From: JBAXBF01 sp034429745
GTDB taxonomy: Bacteria > Chloroflexota > Anaerolineae > Anaerolineales > DRKV01
DNA: 12,863 nt
Reading direction: 5' to 3'
NCBI GenBank assembly: GCA_034429745.1
Contig: DAOUFY010000053.1
Span: 1 to 12,863, forward strand
Of the stretch, positions 1-7,724 are shown one piece after another. A program made the position numbers and the translations under genes. Each line of letters begins with the position of its first letter. The first letter of the stretch is position 1. The notes under the pieces are model-generated. The model saw nothing but the letters and a program-made list of their open reading frames with translations, made no database searches and had not been told where the DNA came from.

Positions 1-33
1 TGCAGATAGGTTATAATGTTTTTGGTGAGTCAT
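1..33 (-). CDS. 5' end of an unidentified gene leaving the window
   Basis: Only the first 11 codons are inside the window, reading MTHQKHYNLSA. The ATG at 33-31 is preceded by AAGGAG at 46-41 on the minus strand with a 7-base spacer, a strong Shine-Dalgarno match, so this is probably a genuine start. The gene is divergent from the LysM/M23 lipoprotein gene. There is too little protein to name a family. A 9-base inverted repeat (24-32 and 77-85) has one arm covering part of this start codon, which hints at control of initiation. Confidence 0.6.
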   Translation of the reverse strand, partial: MTHQKHYNLSA

Positions 34-141
34 TTCTAGTCTCCTTTTTTAGTTTTGGTTAACTTAAGGATACTTCTGACTCACCGTTTTTGTTAAGGTT
101 CTGCAATTTACAGAAAATATGTTACACCAACAAAGAGTTTC
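34..141. promoter_or_regulatory. Divergent intergenic region with candidate promoters in both directions
   Basis: This region separates the minus-strand gene at the left edge from the plus-strand operon. A plus-strand candidate promoter is TTGTTA (90-95), 17 bases, then GAAAAT (113-118). A minus-strand candidate is TTGTTG (133-128), 17 bases, then TAAATT (110-105). Each hexamer matches the sigma-70 consensus at only 3 to 4 positions, so both are weak calls. Two dyads are visible. GGTGAGTCA/TGACTCACC pairs 24-32 with 77-85. TTCTG-7-CAGAA (99-115) lies within the plus-strand promoter spacer and could be an operator. No long terminator-like hairpin is seen. Confidence 0.35.
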
Positions 142-165
142 ATGTTTTTTGATGTGATATACTAT

Positions 166-1695
166 ATGAAGATGAAATCTTTTAGAAACTTAGCGTTGAT
201 ATGCATATGTCTAATTGGCGGTGGGATATTCGCATCCTGCAGTCTTCAGCCATCAGATAATCCCAGCCGCCGGTTATCCCTTCCACCACCATCACAACCA
301 CTTCAAAGAGAGAAAAAACCTTTCCATCCGAAGAATGAAAAAGCTTTTCCAGAACGGCCACATTATCAACCTGGGGAATTGGTTGACTATATGGCTCAGC
401 CAGGTGATACTCTTTCTGCGCTTGCTAAACGTTTTAATACAAGTGTTGAAGAGATTAGAGCAGCAAATCCGTTTATTCCCGATGAAGCAACGACCATGCC
501 TCCAGGCATGCCGATGAAAATACCGATATATTATTTACCTTTTTGGGGTTCGCCATTCAAAATAATTCCCGATAGCCAATTTGTAAATAGCCCATCAATG
601 ATTGGGTTCAATACCGATGAATATATCCAAAAAAAGCCTGGCTGGCTAAAACAATACAAAGGTTATATAAGTGGAAAATCTGTAAGTAGCGGCCAATTAA
701 TCGATTCTATTGCCCGAAATTACTTGGTAAGTCCTAAATTATTGCTGGCTTTATTAGAATATCAAACAAATGCTTTGACCAACCCTTATCCATCGGAAAA
801 AGATCGTTTTTATCCTTTAAAGTATGAGGATGTACAGTACAAAGATGTAGGAATGCAGTTGATTTGGGCTGCTAATTTTTTAAATGATGGTTTTTATCGT
901 TGGAGAGAGGGTGAATTAACCCAATTTGAGTTGAAGGATGGAAGAATTGAGCGACCTGATCCGTGGCAGAATGCAGCTACAGTAGCCTTACAGAACTTTT
1001 TCTTATTTCTAAATGATCAAAAGCAGTATGAAATTGACATATCACCTCAAGGATTTGCAAAAACCTATCGAGAGTTATTTGGTGATGTGTGGACTAATGA
1101 TCAACCGCATATTCCAGGCAGCTTGCAACAGCCATATTTTATTTTACCTTTTGAAGAGGGAAAGATATGGGCATTAACTGGCGGTCCTCATACGGGTTGG
1201 GGAACATTGCAGCCGTGGTCAGCTCTAGATTTTGCTCCTCCCTCGGTTGCTTTTGGTTGTATTCCTTCTGATGAATGGGTTACTGCTGTTGCAGATGGAT
1301 TAATCACTCGTTCAGAAACAGGATTAGTATCACTTGACTTAGATGAAGATGGAGATGAAAGAACAGGATGGGTCGTTACTTATTTGCACATTGCTACTAA
1401 GGATCGTATTCCTCTCGGAACTAAAGTAAAAGCAGGAGATAGAATTGGACACCCTTCATGTGAAGGGGGAAAATCAACCGGTACCCATGTTCATATCATG
1501 CGTCAGTACAATGGAGAATGGGTGTTAGCTTATGGGGAATTAGCCTTTAATTTTGAGGGTTGGATCGCTCAAAAAGGTACTGAAGCTTATAAGGGCTCAT
1601 TATCTCGTTTTTCTGAAGTTGTTATTGCCAACACAAATGCTAGCAGCAAAACTTTTATTTCTCGTTCGGTTACCAAACAACAAACAAAAAAATAA
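166..1695 (+). CDS. LysM-domain lipoprotein with M23 (LytM/DD-endopeptidase-type) peptidase domain
   Basis: This is a predicted outer-face lipoprotein that binds peptidoglycan and cleaves peptide cross-links. Numbering from the ATG at 166, it has a basic N-terminus (MKMKSFR), a hydrophobic stretch and the lipobox-like FASC with Cys25. A LysM domain follows at about 72-120 (PGDTLSALAKRF, then PGMPMKIP). The middle, about 125-320, has no domain I can name. The M23 domain covers about 335-460. Zinc ligands are predicted to be His342 (GGPHTGW), Asp355 (ALDFAP) and His443 (in HVH), with His408 (YLHIA) and His441 as catalytic histidines. The His342-Asp355 spacing is 13 residues, where classical LytM enzymes have HxxxD. 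All predicted ligands are present, so activity is likely. The start is uncertain: an in-frame ATG at 142 adds 8 residues including an Asp before the signal peptide and follows a weak AAAGAG. I prefer 166 because it gives a normal lipoprotein signal. It is probably the first gene of the operon. Confidence 0.85.
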   Translation: MKMKSFRNLALICICLIGGGIFASCSLQPSDNPSRRLSLPPPSQPLQREKKPFHPKNEKAFPERPHYQPGELVDYMAQPGDTLSALAKRFNTSVEEIRAANPFIPDEATTMPPGMPMKIPIYYLPFWGSPFKIIPDSQFVNSPSMIGFNTDEYIQKKPGWLKQYKGYISGKSVSSGQLIDSIARNYLVSPKLLLALLEYQTNALTNPYPSEKDRFYPLKYEDVQYKDVGMQLIWAANFLNDGFYRWREGELTQFELKDGRIERPDPWQNAATVALQNFFLFLNDQKQYEIDISPQGFAKTYRELFGDVWTNDQPHIPGSLQQPYFILPFEEGKIWALTGGPHTGWGTLQPWSALDFAPPSVAFGCIPSDEWVTAVADGLITRSETGLVSLDLDEDGDERTGWVVTYLHIATKDRIPLGTKVKAGDRIGHPSCEGGKSTGTHVHIMRQYNGEWVLAYGELAFNFEGWIAQKGTEAYKGSLSRFSEVVIANTNASSKTFISRSVTKQQTKK

Positions 1696-1715
1696 ATCGG
1701 AGAGGAGGTAATAGC

Positions 1716-4700
1716 ATGGATACTACAATATTCTCTATTTCTTCAGCATATGATCATAAGTGGATAAGTAATTCATTTAGAGGAATTATTTTATCTACTG
1801 CAATCCTGTATATAGTAATTGCCCTTGTTGAGTTTTTTTTACCATTCAAAAAGCAAATTACACTTATTGAAGCTTTGGTCCTCATTTTAGCTTTCTTATT
1901 GATTATTATTTCTGCTTCAATAAAAAGTTTACCCATGTCATTGAAAACTTGGCTTTGGATTGCTGCGATGTATATTGGCAGTCTTTATATGTTTTACAGA
2001 ACTGATCGATTTTCTATCGGGAATTTGTTAATGGTTATAACCGTAATCATGACACTTGTTTTTTTAGGGAAAAAAGAGCGACTAATCATATCCGTGATAA
2101 GTTGGTTTTCTGTTTTGATTTTAGGATGGCTGGTTTCTGCCGGATTGATAACAAATCTTAATGTTGTTTATTCTTCATCTTTATGGCTTGTTGATTTAAT
2201 TACTCTGTCTTTTGGCTTATTTATAGTCAATTGGTTTTATCCGAAGTATCAAAGTATCTTCTTAAATATTTCACAAAAAACACAACGGCTTCAAGAGAAT
2301 CTTCAACAGCAAAATGCACAAATTAATTGGGTAACTCAGTTAGGAAAATTTGGAAACTGGGAATGGGATCCACGTGAAAATAAGATAAGCTGTTCATCGC
2401 AACATCTGATGAATCTGTCTTTTAAACAAGAAGGAGATAATTGGAATAACAACTTTTCGTTAGAGGAAATGCTTATTAATGTCAATTCAGCAGAAAAACA
2501 GCTATTACTAGAAAAGATCCGTAGATGTGCAGAAACGGGAGAAAGGGGTCAGCTTATTGTTAATATTGATAGTGATGGGGAACAAAAATCAGTGTTTATC
2601 CTATTTGAAGGTGGGAAGGAGGAGTTATCTGACAAACAAATCGTCAGCGGGTTTTCCCAAGATATAACTGTGATCAAGGAGACTATCGAGAAAACAGCTG
2701 AAGCCCAAAAAGCCATAATTGAAGAGAAATATAACATTGTGATTGAAAAAGTGAAAGATGCTCTCAAGACTCTAAAAGAATCTTCACTTCACCTTTTAGT
2801 GAATGGGTTAAACAACCTGGCAAGAGGAGACTTAACTTATCAGCTAAACAGAGAAAAGAGTCAGATGTATTTGAATATCGAAAATGGTGCAAATCCACTA
2901 AAAGATTGTCTTGAAGATCTTCAAGAGGAAATCACCGCTGGCTTAGAAGCTTATAATGATATAACTTCGGAACCATGCAAGAGGTTAGTTTATGTTGGAG
3001 CAGATCCTTATCTAGAAGGTGAATTATGTGGAAAAAAGATGGGTGAGATGCTTGAAGGCAAAGGTCAAGTAGCGATATTCACACAGAAAAAGGGACACGA
3101 ATCGCTTGAATTGCGGAGAAAAGGGTTTCAGATGGTTTTAGAACAACACTATCCTCAAATACAAGTGGTGGACTATTATGAGATTGGACTTGATGAGGAA
3201 TTAGCATATCAACACACAAAAGAATTGATAAGGCAATATTCAGGTTTGAAGGGAATTTATGTGAATTGTGCTACGGGAATAGCTGGAGCTGCAAAGGCAG
3301 TAAAGGAATTAAACTTAAAAGGAAAAATTATACTGATCAGCCATGATACGGTTGAATCTACAATGGAATATGTCCAGGAAGGTATTGTAGCTGGTACACT
3401 TTATCAAGATCCATTCGCTCAAGGTTATGATACCGTAGTGCATTTGTATAACATGATTGCTGCTCATCAACCGCCTCCGCAAGCTAGAATGATTATTAAA
3501 AATGAGATGATTACCCCACAAAACATCCAGCAATTTTGGGAAAAAGGAAAAGGTTTAATTGAAACTGCAGGTAGGGAGGAAAGGTTAGCTAAGATTATTC
3601 CAACTCGACTTTCGGAGCAAATCACTATAACAGTCTTAGGCAGAGAAGAAGTGGCATTTTGGCACCCTGTGCGTGAAGGGGTGATGGCTGCGGCAGAAGC
3701 TCTCAAACCATATCGGGTTAAAGTAGAGTGGATCGTACCAGAGGAAAATCTCAAACAAGGGAGAGCTGATGCAGAAGTGTATTTGCCGCATTTTCAACAG
3801 GCAGTTCAAAACAAAGTTCAAGCAATTGCCTTAACACTGACTGATAAGGCAATGGTACCATTCATTAATGTAGCTGTGAATAAAGGTATCCAAGTAGCAA
3901 CATATAATGGAGAACCGTTTAACTTTCGCGGTATGCTTGCAGAAATGCAGCAGGTGGTAGAACATCTATCTCAAGCATATGAGGTATTAAATCAAGCTAC
4001 TAATGAAGCTAGCTCTCATTCTGAACAGATCACTTCCACGATCCATGAATCCATGAATGTTATTCAGATGGAACAAAATCAAAAGTCTCTTGATTCAATT
4101 CAACAATTAACTCAAGTAATAGAAAGTGTAGCAGAAGATATTCAACAGCAGACTATAGCAATTGCAAAAGTTAATGATTTAACCCGTCAAATAACTGAAG
4201 CTATTAAAAAGATGGAAGGAAATATTTCTACGGTGGCTCAAAAAGCTGAAGAGGCTGCCTCTATTGCCAATGATGGTTCAAAAATCCTTGGAGAAACGTT
4301 TCATGGCATTGAGAACATTCAAAATGTCGTTGCCAAATCTGTAGATCATGTAAATGAAATGGGACAGCGATCAAACCTGATCGGCAATATCACCAATACG
4401 ATAGAAGAAATTGCTTCACAAACAAATTTACTGGCATTGAATGCTGCCATTGAGGCAGCCAGAGCAGGAGAACATGGCCGTGGGTTTGCCGTTGTAGCAG
4501 AAGAAGTGAGGAAGCTGGCTGAGCGTTCTAAAAATGCCACGAAGGAAATTGCTGAATTGGTAGCTGATATTCAAAAATCAATAGACCAATCAAAGAAAAT
4601 AATGCAAATGGGTTATGATCAAGTTCTGGTAAGCGTTAAACAAACCGGCGAAGCTAGAGAGACTATAGAAAAAATACTAGATAGTATTCATGCGGTATTT

Positions 4701-5012
4701 GATGAATCGAAAGACGCGAAAAATGCAGCTGACAGAATGAACGAAGCAGCTGCCCAATTAAATATTTCCATGACTGAAGTATCTAATATTGTGGAATCAA
4801 ACACAGCGGCAGTCGAAGAGATGGCTGCCAGTTCTATTGAAGTAAAACAATTAATAGAGGCAGGTGCATTAGCATCGAATAATATGGCAGGGCAGGTATC
4901 ATCTCTGGTTGAGAATATTAAAATGCAGATAGTTGATATAAACCAACTCGCTCAGAAACTTATCGGCATTTCGCAATCCTTACGCCATGTTTTTTCTCAA
5001 GTTAAATCTTAG
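1716..5012 (+). CDS. Large membrane chemoreceptor (MCP) with PAS-like and permuted solute-binding domains
   Basis: A 1098-residue chemoreceptor-like signal transducer that should feed a CheA/CheW pathway. The start is firm: AGGAGG (1703-1708) lies 7 bases before the ATG. Domain order: six predicted membrane helices (about 22-42, 48-68, 77-95, 101-118, 123-145, 154-175); a short coiled coil; a PAS-like domain (about 206-322, with GNWEWDPRENK); a helical HAMP-like linker (about 325-420, NNLARGDLTYQL); a type I sugar-binding C-terminal part (about 422-608); its N-terminal part (about 636-739); then the MCP signalling domain (740-1098), with the conserved hairpin at about 898-938 (EIASQTNLLALNAAIEAARAGE). 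The solute-binding halves are reversed relative to RbsB-type proteins. No membrane segment separates them from the signalling domain, so they should be cytoplasmic. Ligand-type residues kept by alignment with RbsB from memory are Phe648-Trp649, Arg467, Asp544 and Gln564. The usual Asn-Asp of the ligand site reads NCATG here. The C-terminus (QVKS) lacks a CheR/CheB-tethering pentapeptide. No che genes are in the window. Confidence 0.9.
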   Translation: MDTTIFSISSAYDHKWISNSFRGIILSTAILYIVIALVEFFLPFKKQITLIEALVLILAFLLIIISASIKSLPMSLKTWLWIAAMYIGSLYMFYRTDRFSIGNLLMVITVIMTLVFLGKKERLIISVISWFSVLILGWLVSAGLITNLNVVYSSSLWLVDLITLSFGLFIVNWFYPKYQSIFLNISQKTQRLQENLQQQNAQINWVTQLGKFGNWEWDPRENKISCSSQHLMNLSFKQEGDNWNNNFSLEEMLINVNSAEKQLLLEKIRRCAETGERGQLIVNIDSDGEQKSVFILFEGGKEELSDKQIVSGFSQDITVIKETIEKTAEAQKAIIEEKYNIVIEKVKDALKTLKESSLHLLVNGLNNLARGDLTYQLNREKSQMYLNIENGANPLKDCLEDLQEEITAGLEAYNDITSEPCKRLVYVGADPYLEGELCGKKMGEMLEGKGQVAIFTQKKGHESLELRRKGFQMVLEQHYPQIQVVDYYEIGLDEELAYQHTKELIRQYSGLKGIYVNCATGIAGAAKAVKELNLKGKIILISHDTVESTMEYVQEGIVAGTLYQDPFAQGYDTVVHLYNMIAAHQPPPQARMIIKNEMITPQNIQQFWEKGKGLIETAGREERLAKIIPTRLSEQITITVLGREEVAFWHPVREGVMAAAEALKPYRVKVEWIVPEENLKQGRADAEVYLPHFQQAVQNKVQAIALTLTDKAMVPFINVAVNKGIQVATYNGEPFNFRGMLAEMQQVVEHLSQAYEVLNQATNEASSHSEQITSTIHESMNVIQMEQNQKSLDSIQQLTQVIESVAEDIQQQTIAIAKVNDLTRQITEAIKKMEGNISTVAQKAEEAASIANDGSKILGETFHGIENIQNVVAKSVDHVNEMGQRSNLIGNITNTIEEIASQTNLLALNAAIEAARAGEHGRGFAVVAEEVRKLAERSKNATKEIAELVADIQKSIDQSKKIMQMGYDQVLVSVKQTGEARETIEKILDSIHAVFDESKDAKNAADRMNEAAAQLNISMTEVSNIVESNTAAVEEMAASSIEVKQLIEAGALASNNMAGQVSSLVENIKMQIVDINQLAQKLIGISQSLRHVFSQVKS

Positions 5013-5030
5013 AATGTTGATGGAACATGC

Positions 5031-6131
5031 ATGACAATTCAAACAGAACAAAAACATTCATTCTCCTTTGAAATTGTTGCTGAATATAAAGGGGGTAGGG
5101 CTGGAATTTTTCATACACCAAGGGGAGACATTCCTACCCCTGTTTTTGCTCCAGTTGGAACACAAGCCACAGTAAAAGGAATAACACCAAAACAGCTTGA
5201 GGAAATCGGTGTTTCCATGGTTTTAGCCAATACTTATCACTTATATTTAAGACCGGGTGATGAGTTAATTGCGGAATTAGGTGGTTTGCATGAATTTATG
5301 AGTTGGAACAAACCAATACTTACCGATTCTGGTGGATTTCAAGTATTTTCACTTGCTGAAGACAGAAAGATTTCTGAAGATGGAGTTACATTTCGTTCAT
5401 ACTTGGATGGTTCTTTTCATCATTTTACTCCAGAAAAATCTATTGCTATTCAGGAAAACTTAGGGGCGGATATTATCATGGCTTTTGACGAATGCGCTTA
5501 TCCGTACAACTTTGAGTATAATGAAGCGGCACTGAATCGAACTCATCGTTGGTTAGAAAGATGTGTCCAATCGAAGAAGCGAAAAGATCAAGCTTTGTTT
5601 GGAATAGTTCAGGGAGGTGTATATCCTCAGCTGCGAGAAAAGTCGGCATATTTTGTAAAATCTTTTGATTTGCCAGGTTACGCTATTGGCGGTCTAGCAG
5701 TTGGAGAGACAAAAGAAGAAATGCATAGTATGATTGAGATTGTTAATGGCATTTTACCAAGAGAAAAACCGCGCTATCTTATGGGGGTAGGAACTCCAAA
5801 AGATTTATATGAAGGGATAAAGCACGGCATAGACATCTTTGATTGTGTTGCTCCTACACGCTTGGCTAGGCATAAAACAGCATTTTACCGAAATCAATAT
5901 CTTAATATTTCAAATGCCTTGTATAAGAAGGATGATACACCTATTGATGATCAATGTGAGTGTTATACATGTAAACATTTTTCACGGGCATATCTCAGAC
6001 ATTTAATCATTGCTAAAGAAATGCTCGGTTCTATTTTACTTTCAATTCATAATATTCACACCCTTGTAGCTATTACGCGAAAGATACGTGAAACCATCAT
6101 TAAACAAGAGGATTGGTATGTAGAATTATGA
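5031..6131 (+). CDS. tgt: tRNA-guanine transglycosylase (queuine/preQ1 tRNA-ribosyltransferase)
   Basis: Exchanges guanine 34 in the anticodon of GUN tRNAs (Asp, Asn, His, Tyr) for preQ1, the committed tRNA step of queuosine synthesis in bacteria; cytoplasmic. The protein has 366 residues, about the usual length of the bacterial enzyme. Visible motifs are DSGGFQVFSL with Asp99, GIVQGG, and FDCVAPTR with the predicted nucleophile Asp271. The zinc site is Cys309, Cys311, Cys314 and His340 (CECYTC then SIHN), with the spacing expected from the Zymomonas enzyme. After PTR the sequence is LARHKTAF, where many homologues have a small residue such as Gly at the Lys position; this is a minor deviation. 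The start lies 18 bases after the MCP stop in the same frame and has only a weak GGA upstream, so translation may be coupled. It overlaps the next gene by 4 bases. No other queuosine genes are present in the window. Confidence 0.97.
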   Translation: MTIQTEQKHSFSFEIVAEYKGGRAGIFHTPRGDIPTPVFAPVGTQATVKGITPKQLEEIGVSMVLANTYHLYLRPGDELIAELGGLHEFMSWNKPILTDSGGFQVFSLAEDRKISEDGVTFRSYLDGSFHHFTPEKSIAIQENLGADIIMAFDECAYPYNFEYNEAALNRTHRWLERCVQSKKRKDQALFGIVQGGVYPQLREKSAYFVKSFDLPGYAIGGLAVGETKEEMHSMIEIVNGILPREKPRYLMGVGTPKDLYEGIKHGIDIFDCVAPTRLARHKTAFYRNQYLNISNALYKKDDTPIDDQCECYTCKHFSRAYLRHLIIAKEMLGSILLSIHNIHTLVAITRKIRETIIKQEDWYVEL

Positions 6132-6946
6132 CAATTATTCAAGCAGTTGTTCTAGGTTTTGTTCAAGGCTTAACCGAATTTTTACCTGTATCTTCTAGTG
6201 CCCATTTAGTATTGGTGCCATTCTTCTTAGGGTGGAAAATACCTATCAATGAAGCTTTTATTTTTGATGTTCTTGTTCAAATAGCTACCTTAACAGCAGT
6301 GATTACATATTTTATTCATGATCTTGTAAGGATAATTAGAGCTATGTGGACAGGAATAATGTCAAAAGAGTTATTTTGGAACCAAGATGCAAAAATTGGT
6401 TGGTTTCTAATTCTTTCAACAATACCAGCTGGAATAACTGGGTTACTGATTAAACCGTTAGTTAAATCAGCTTTTGATTCACCTTTGGCGGTAGGAATTT
6501 TCTTAATAATCACAGCGTTGCTTTTACTATTAGCAGAGTTATTAGGAAGCCGGCAAAGATCATTTGATAATCTGACATTTAAGGATGTAATCTGGATGGG
6601 GTTATTGCAAGCGTTAGCTATTTTTCCAGGGATATCTCGCTCGGGTGCGACAATTTCTGCTGGAATGTTGAATGGTTTGGATAGACGGTCTTCAGCTCGT
6701 TTTTCATTTTTAATGTCTGTACCAATTATGTTAGCAGCTGGACTTATGAGTCTGTTGGATTTACTAAAATCTACTGTAGATTTTCAACAGTTTGCAGCCA
6801 TTGGCGCTGGCTGCATTATATCCGCAATTGTTGGTTATTTGTCAATTCGTTGGCTGCTTCGATTTTTAATAAATCGTTCATTCTTGTTATTTTCTTTCTA
6901 TTGTGCCATAGTTGGAGGAATAACAATTATTTTGGTGCTTTTTTAA
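6128..6946 (+). CDS. uppP: Undecaprenyl-diphosphate phosphatase (UppP/BacA family)
   Basis: An integral membrane enzyme that dephosphorylates undecaprenyl diphosphate so the lipid carrier can be reused in peptidoglycan and glycan assembly; loss or overproduction alters bacitracin sensitivity in known cases. The protein has 272 residues, the normal family length. The (E/Q)xxxE motif is Gln13-Glu17 in QGLTEFLPVSSSAHL, and the second signature is FPGISRSGATIS with Arg171 at about 166-177. Several hydrophobic helices follow the usual pattern. The start is the ATG at 6128, forming an ATGA overlap with the tgt stop. An upstream TTG at 6113 is in frame but is touched directly by the only purine-rich tract (AAGAGGA, 6106-6112), too close to serve it. 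The 4-base overlap implies translational coupling to tgt. With the upstream LysM/M23 lipoprotein, it gives the operon a cell-envelope theme. Confidence 0.96.
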   Translation: MTIIQAVVLGFVQGLTEFLPVSSSAHLVLVPFFLGWKIPINEAFIFDVLVQIATLTAVITYFIHDLVRIIRAMWTGIMSKELFWNQDAKIGWFLILSTIPAGITGLLIKPLVKSAFDSPLAVGIFLIITALLLLLAELLGSRQRSFDNLTFKDVIWMGLLQALAIFPGISRSGATISAGMLNGLDRRSSARFSFLMSVPIMLAAGLMSLLDLLKSTVDFQQFAAIGAGCIISAIVGYLSIRWLLRFLINRSFLLFSFYCAIVGGITIILVLF

Positions 6947-6953
6947 TCGTGAA

Positions 6954-7724
6954 ATGAGACAAAAGGTTATCAGCTGCATTTATTGTATTATTGTTTTTAC
7001 TATACTCCCCGGATGTATGACACGTGTTGATGTAGAAAAGCATTCCGAAAAAACGTATCGATTATTTTTTACTCCAGCTTTTGCTTCGGTGTGGGTGAAG
7101 CGTCAGGAAGATTTTCAGCAGTGTATTCAAGAAAATTTAGAGGGATATAGAGTAACTTACATGGTTGCCTACGCCCCTAATCTCAACTTAACTCAAGAGG
7201 ATATGTTATTATCTTTTTATGAATATCCAATAAACAACACGAAAGCTTATCAAATCGGTTCAGTAAAAATTAAATTTATTGTTAATGCTTCAAACCCAAA
7301 AAATTCTCTTACTGTTGATGATTTAAAATATATTCTTGAAGGGAAAAAGACAAATTGGCAAGCTGTAACTGTTAATACTGATCAAGAACAGAACCAATTT
7401 CCAGGAGATATTCAACTATACCTTTATCCCTCTTTTGATGAGATTACTATGGATCTTAAGGATATATTAGGATTGGATCATCCAATTTCAGGCGCAACTA
7501 ATTTATTAACTAACCAAGCTGAGATAATCAACGCGGTTAATTCAGATATTGGAGGTTTGGGAGTAGTTATAGAAACTAATGGAAAACTATCGGGAATAAA
7601 GTACATCGAAATTCAAGGGGGAGAGGAGGAATGGTCATTACCCATTATAGTTCATCTTGCTAATAATACAGATGATCGCTTGATCTATCTAACTGGGTGC
7701 TTCCAAAAGGTATTAACGACTTGA
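6954..7724 (+). CDS. Small lipoprotein with PstS-like solute-binding fold
   Basis: A 256-residue predicted lipoprotein with a short signal peptide and lipobox LPGC (Cys21). The body resembles the phosphate-binding-protein-like superfamily (PBP-like, PstS type). VNASNPKNSLTVDDLKYILEG (110-130) followed by TNW matches the family pattern in which 'NP..NLT...L..IF.G...NW' marks the ordered strand and helix. The segment GLGVV (201-205) after an 'INAVNSDIG' helix matches the late family motif where PstS proteins read 'GAIGY'. The typical Ser/Gly-rich phosphate-binding loop near the N-terminus is not evident, and the protein is short, so the ligand need not be phosphate. It starts 7 bases after uppP with no clear Shine-Dalgarno. 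No pst transporter genes adjoin. It could be an orphan sensor or an envelope scaffold; I do not assign a substrate. Its last 12 bases overlap the convergent GT87-like gene. Confidence 0.7.
   Translation: MRQKVISCIYCIIVFTILPGCMTRVDVEKHSEKTYRLFFTPAFASVWVKRQEDFQQCIQENLEGYRVTYMVAYAPNLNLTQEDMLLSFYEYPINNTKAYQIGSVKIKFIVNASNPKNSLTVDDLKYILEGKKTNWQAVTVNTDQEQNQFPGDIQLYLYPSFDEITMDLKDILGLDHPISGATNLLTNQAEIINAVNSDIGGLGVVIETNGKLSGIKYIEIQGGEEEWSLPIIVHLANNTDDRLIYLTGCFQKVLTT

Noticed and set aside
2690..2978. A hidden N-terminal lobe of the solute-binding domain, in normal order, before residue 422
   Set aside because: This stretch is rich in Lys, Glu and Leu, looks helical and HAMP-like, and lacks the alternating strand-helix pattern and the FW motif of an N-lobe, which is found instead at 636-739.
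5000..5030. Fusion of the MCP and tgt genes, because both are in the same frame
   Set aside because: A TAG at 5010-5012 ends the MCP after a normal-length signalling domain, and tgt begins with a normal N-terminus at 5031.
6113..6127. TTG start for uppP five codons upstream of the ATG
   Set aside because: The only purine-rich tract ends at 6112, directly touching the TTG, and the ATG at 6128 gives the usual UppP N-terminus and an ATGA overlap with tgt.
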